DNA of 42,963 nucleotides from an uncultured Prevotella sp. (GTDB lineage Bacteria > Bacteroidota > Bacteroidia > Bacteroidales > Bacteroidaceae): contig ONYZ01000019.1 in the NCBI GenBank assembly GCA_900322175.1, positions 1 to 42,963 of the forward strand, read 5' to 3'. Position 1 is the stretch's first letter. Each line of letters begins with the position of its first letter. Under the pieces are notes generated by a model that ran no database searches, had not been told where the DNA came from, and was given only the letters and a program-made list of their open reading frames with translations. The translations under genes and the position numbers were made by a program. Below are positions 42,171 through 42,963 of the stretch, one piece after another.

Positions 42171-42791
42171 TCAGAAGAATTTCACTATTTCATCAAGATT
42201 CTTTCTCTCAGGACGGTTAGGCTCTTCTGCACGATATCCCAAAGCAATAACTGCCATGATAGTTTCATTCTCAGGAATGGTGAAGAGTTCTCTAAGCTTG
42301 TCTGCTTCACGCATACCCATGATTAGCGTGTCGAAACCCATAGCCCTTGCCTTCAGGATGAGATAACAGTCACTCAGGCCATTATCATAGGCTCCCCAAC
42401 CGTCACCGACCTCGTTGGTTTGATTGCCTTGGAAGAAACCAGACTTGCCACGTTCAAAGGTCGAGACGATAAGCACAGGCGCATTCTTGATACGCTCCTT
42501 GTTGCCACCAACCATATCCTGTACAGCCGCCAGTTTCTCTTCACTGATGGCCACATAGTATTTGGTAGGCTGCTGATTAGCCCATGAAGGAGCCTCTCGT
42601 GCTGCCTTAATGAGATCACGAACCTCTGCCTCAGTGATTTTCTTCGAGACGTCGTAGTTACGGACACTCCTGCGTGAGGTTAATACTTCGTCGAAAGACG
42701 GTGATGAAGTTGCATTCTCGTTACTGTTGCCATTGTAGCAACTTGTCATTAACAGTGCCATAAAAGCACCAAACATAATCTTTTTTGTCAT
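42171..42791 (-). CDS. nitroreductase-family lipoprotein
   Basis: A 206-residue flavin-dependent nitroreductase-fold protein with a lipoprotein signal (MTKKIMFGAFMALLMTSC, lipobox MTSC, Cys18). FMN-binding signatures are visible: SRRSVRNYDVSKKITEAEVR-like sequence (SRRSVRNYD, ~39-47), ARE-APSWANQQPTKYYVA (~68-86), and VIALGYRAEEPNRPERK near the end. It would act at the outer or inner membrane on an unknown substrate; periplasmic or surface nitroreductases are less common than cytosolic ones, so the lipobox is notable. Expressed alone; upstream sequence to the window end has no clear promoter box. Confidence 0.9.
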   Translation of the reverse strand: MTKKIMFGAFMALLMTSCYNGNSNENATSSPSFDEVLTSRRSVRNYDVSKKITEAEVRDLIKAAREAPSWANQQPTKYYVAISEEKLAAVQDMVGGNKERIKNAPVLIVSTFERGKSGFFQGNQTNEVGDGWGAYDNGLSDCYLILKARAMGFDTLIMGMREADKLRELFTIPENETIMAVIALGYRAEEPNRPERKNLDEIVKFF

Positions 42792-42963
42792 AGCTCAATA
42801 TTATGTGAAGTTATACTTATCTCTTATTTCTCACAATTCCCTGCCATAATTCTCTTAAAGTATTGTAATGTTGGCTTCTATATAACTAAATCTTAACGCA
42901 TTGACAATCAAGAAAAAGCGCATGCGGCACTTTCGTTCTGTAGTCGCAGGATTTTAGCCTGTA
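42792..42963. other. gene-free right edge of the window
   Basis: No intact gene. On the minus strand, ATG at 42847 opens a seven-codon frame (MAGNCEK) preceded by CAATACTTTAAGA, the same 13 bases found just before the thioesterase ATG (41848-41860). It may be a duplicated leader or another gene scrap. Confidence 0.3.

Overview
The window looks like chromosome of a Prevotella/Segatella-type member of the Bacteroidota. Evidence: a complete gldKLMN/PorP type IX secretion (T9SS) operon, Bacteroidota-type -7 promoter boxes (TAnnTTTG) upstream of many genes, a giant secreted protein with a Prevotella-style C-terminal tail (GVYIYNGKKQVIK), and the AT-rich and CAATTGACA-type short repeats common between genes in this phylum. 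The species call is inferred from protein flavour; no rRNA, tRNA or CRISPR was seen.

Layout. 1-7.3 kb: housekeeping genes: the 3' part of malate dehydrogenase, a gamma-carbonic-anhydrase-like protein, a leftward operon gltX-waaA-metallophosphoesterase, and a divergent 7TM-HD phosphodiesterase. 7.4-11.9 kb: a FadL-type outer-membrane transporter, priA, and a small beta-barrel protein. 12.0-19.9 kb: a leftward block padR-pspC-porP-gldK-gldL-gldM-gldN, i.e. an envelope-stress-like regulator pair followed by the T9SS trans-envelope core. 19.9-20.6 kb: a gene-free segment holding a 375-bp element bounded by 41-bp inverted repeats and filled with palindromes. 20.6-31.9 kb: a 3476-residue exported multidomain protein (beta-helix/GLUG-like, Fn3-like, CarboxypepD_reg-like, LamG-like and BACON-like regions, T9SS-like C-terminus), translationally coupled to a lipoprotein that appears to share a module with it. 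32.2-36.4 kb: a nitrite-ammonification module (nrfHA leftward; divergent Crp/Fnr regulator, YbjQ protein and NapH-like ferredoxin). 36.5-38.9 kb: a leftward M18 aminopeptidase-thioredoxin-flavodoxin operon. 39.0-42.2 kb: a decay zone with at least three broken genes (beta-carbonic anhydrase, UxaA-type hydratase, MBL-fold hydrolase) and shorter gene scraps, interleaved with intact CPBP protease and thioesterase genes. 42.2-42.8 kb: a lipoprotein-type nitroreductase.

How the parts work together. The T9SS operon encodes the outer-membrane ring (GldK/N), the inner-membrane motor (GldL/M) and a PorP/SprF protein. The giant protein next door carries a signal peptide and a T9SS-like tail, so it is a natural candidate cargo, with the following lipoprotein a candidate surface partner. 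The porP GTG start lies inside a terminator-like hairpin just after pspC, which suggests attenuation between the PadR/PspC pair and the T9SS genes. The most unusual signals are this hairpin, the inverted-repeat element upstream of the giant gene, the giant protein/lipoprotein pair, intergenic-type repeats that have become in-frame coding sequence in waaA and the metallophosphoesterase, and the cluster of gene scars at 39-42 kb.
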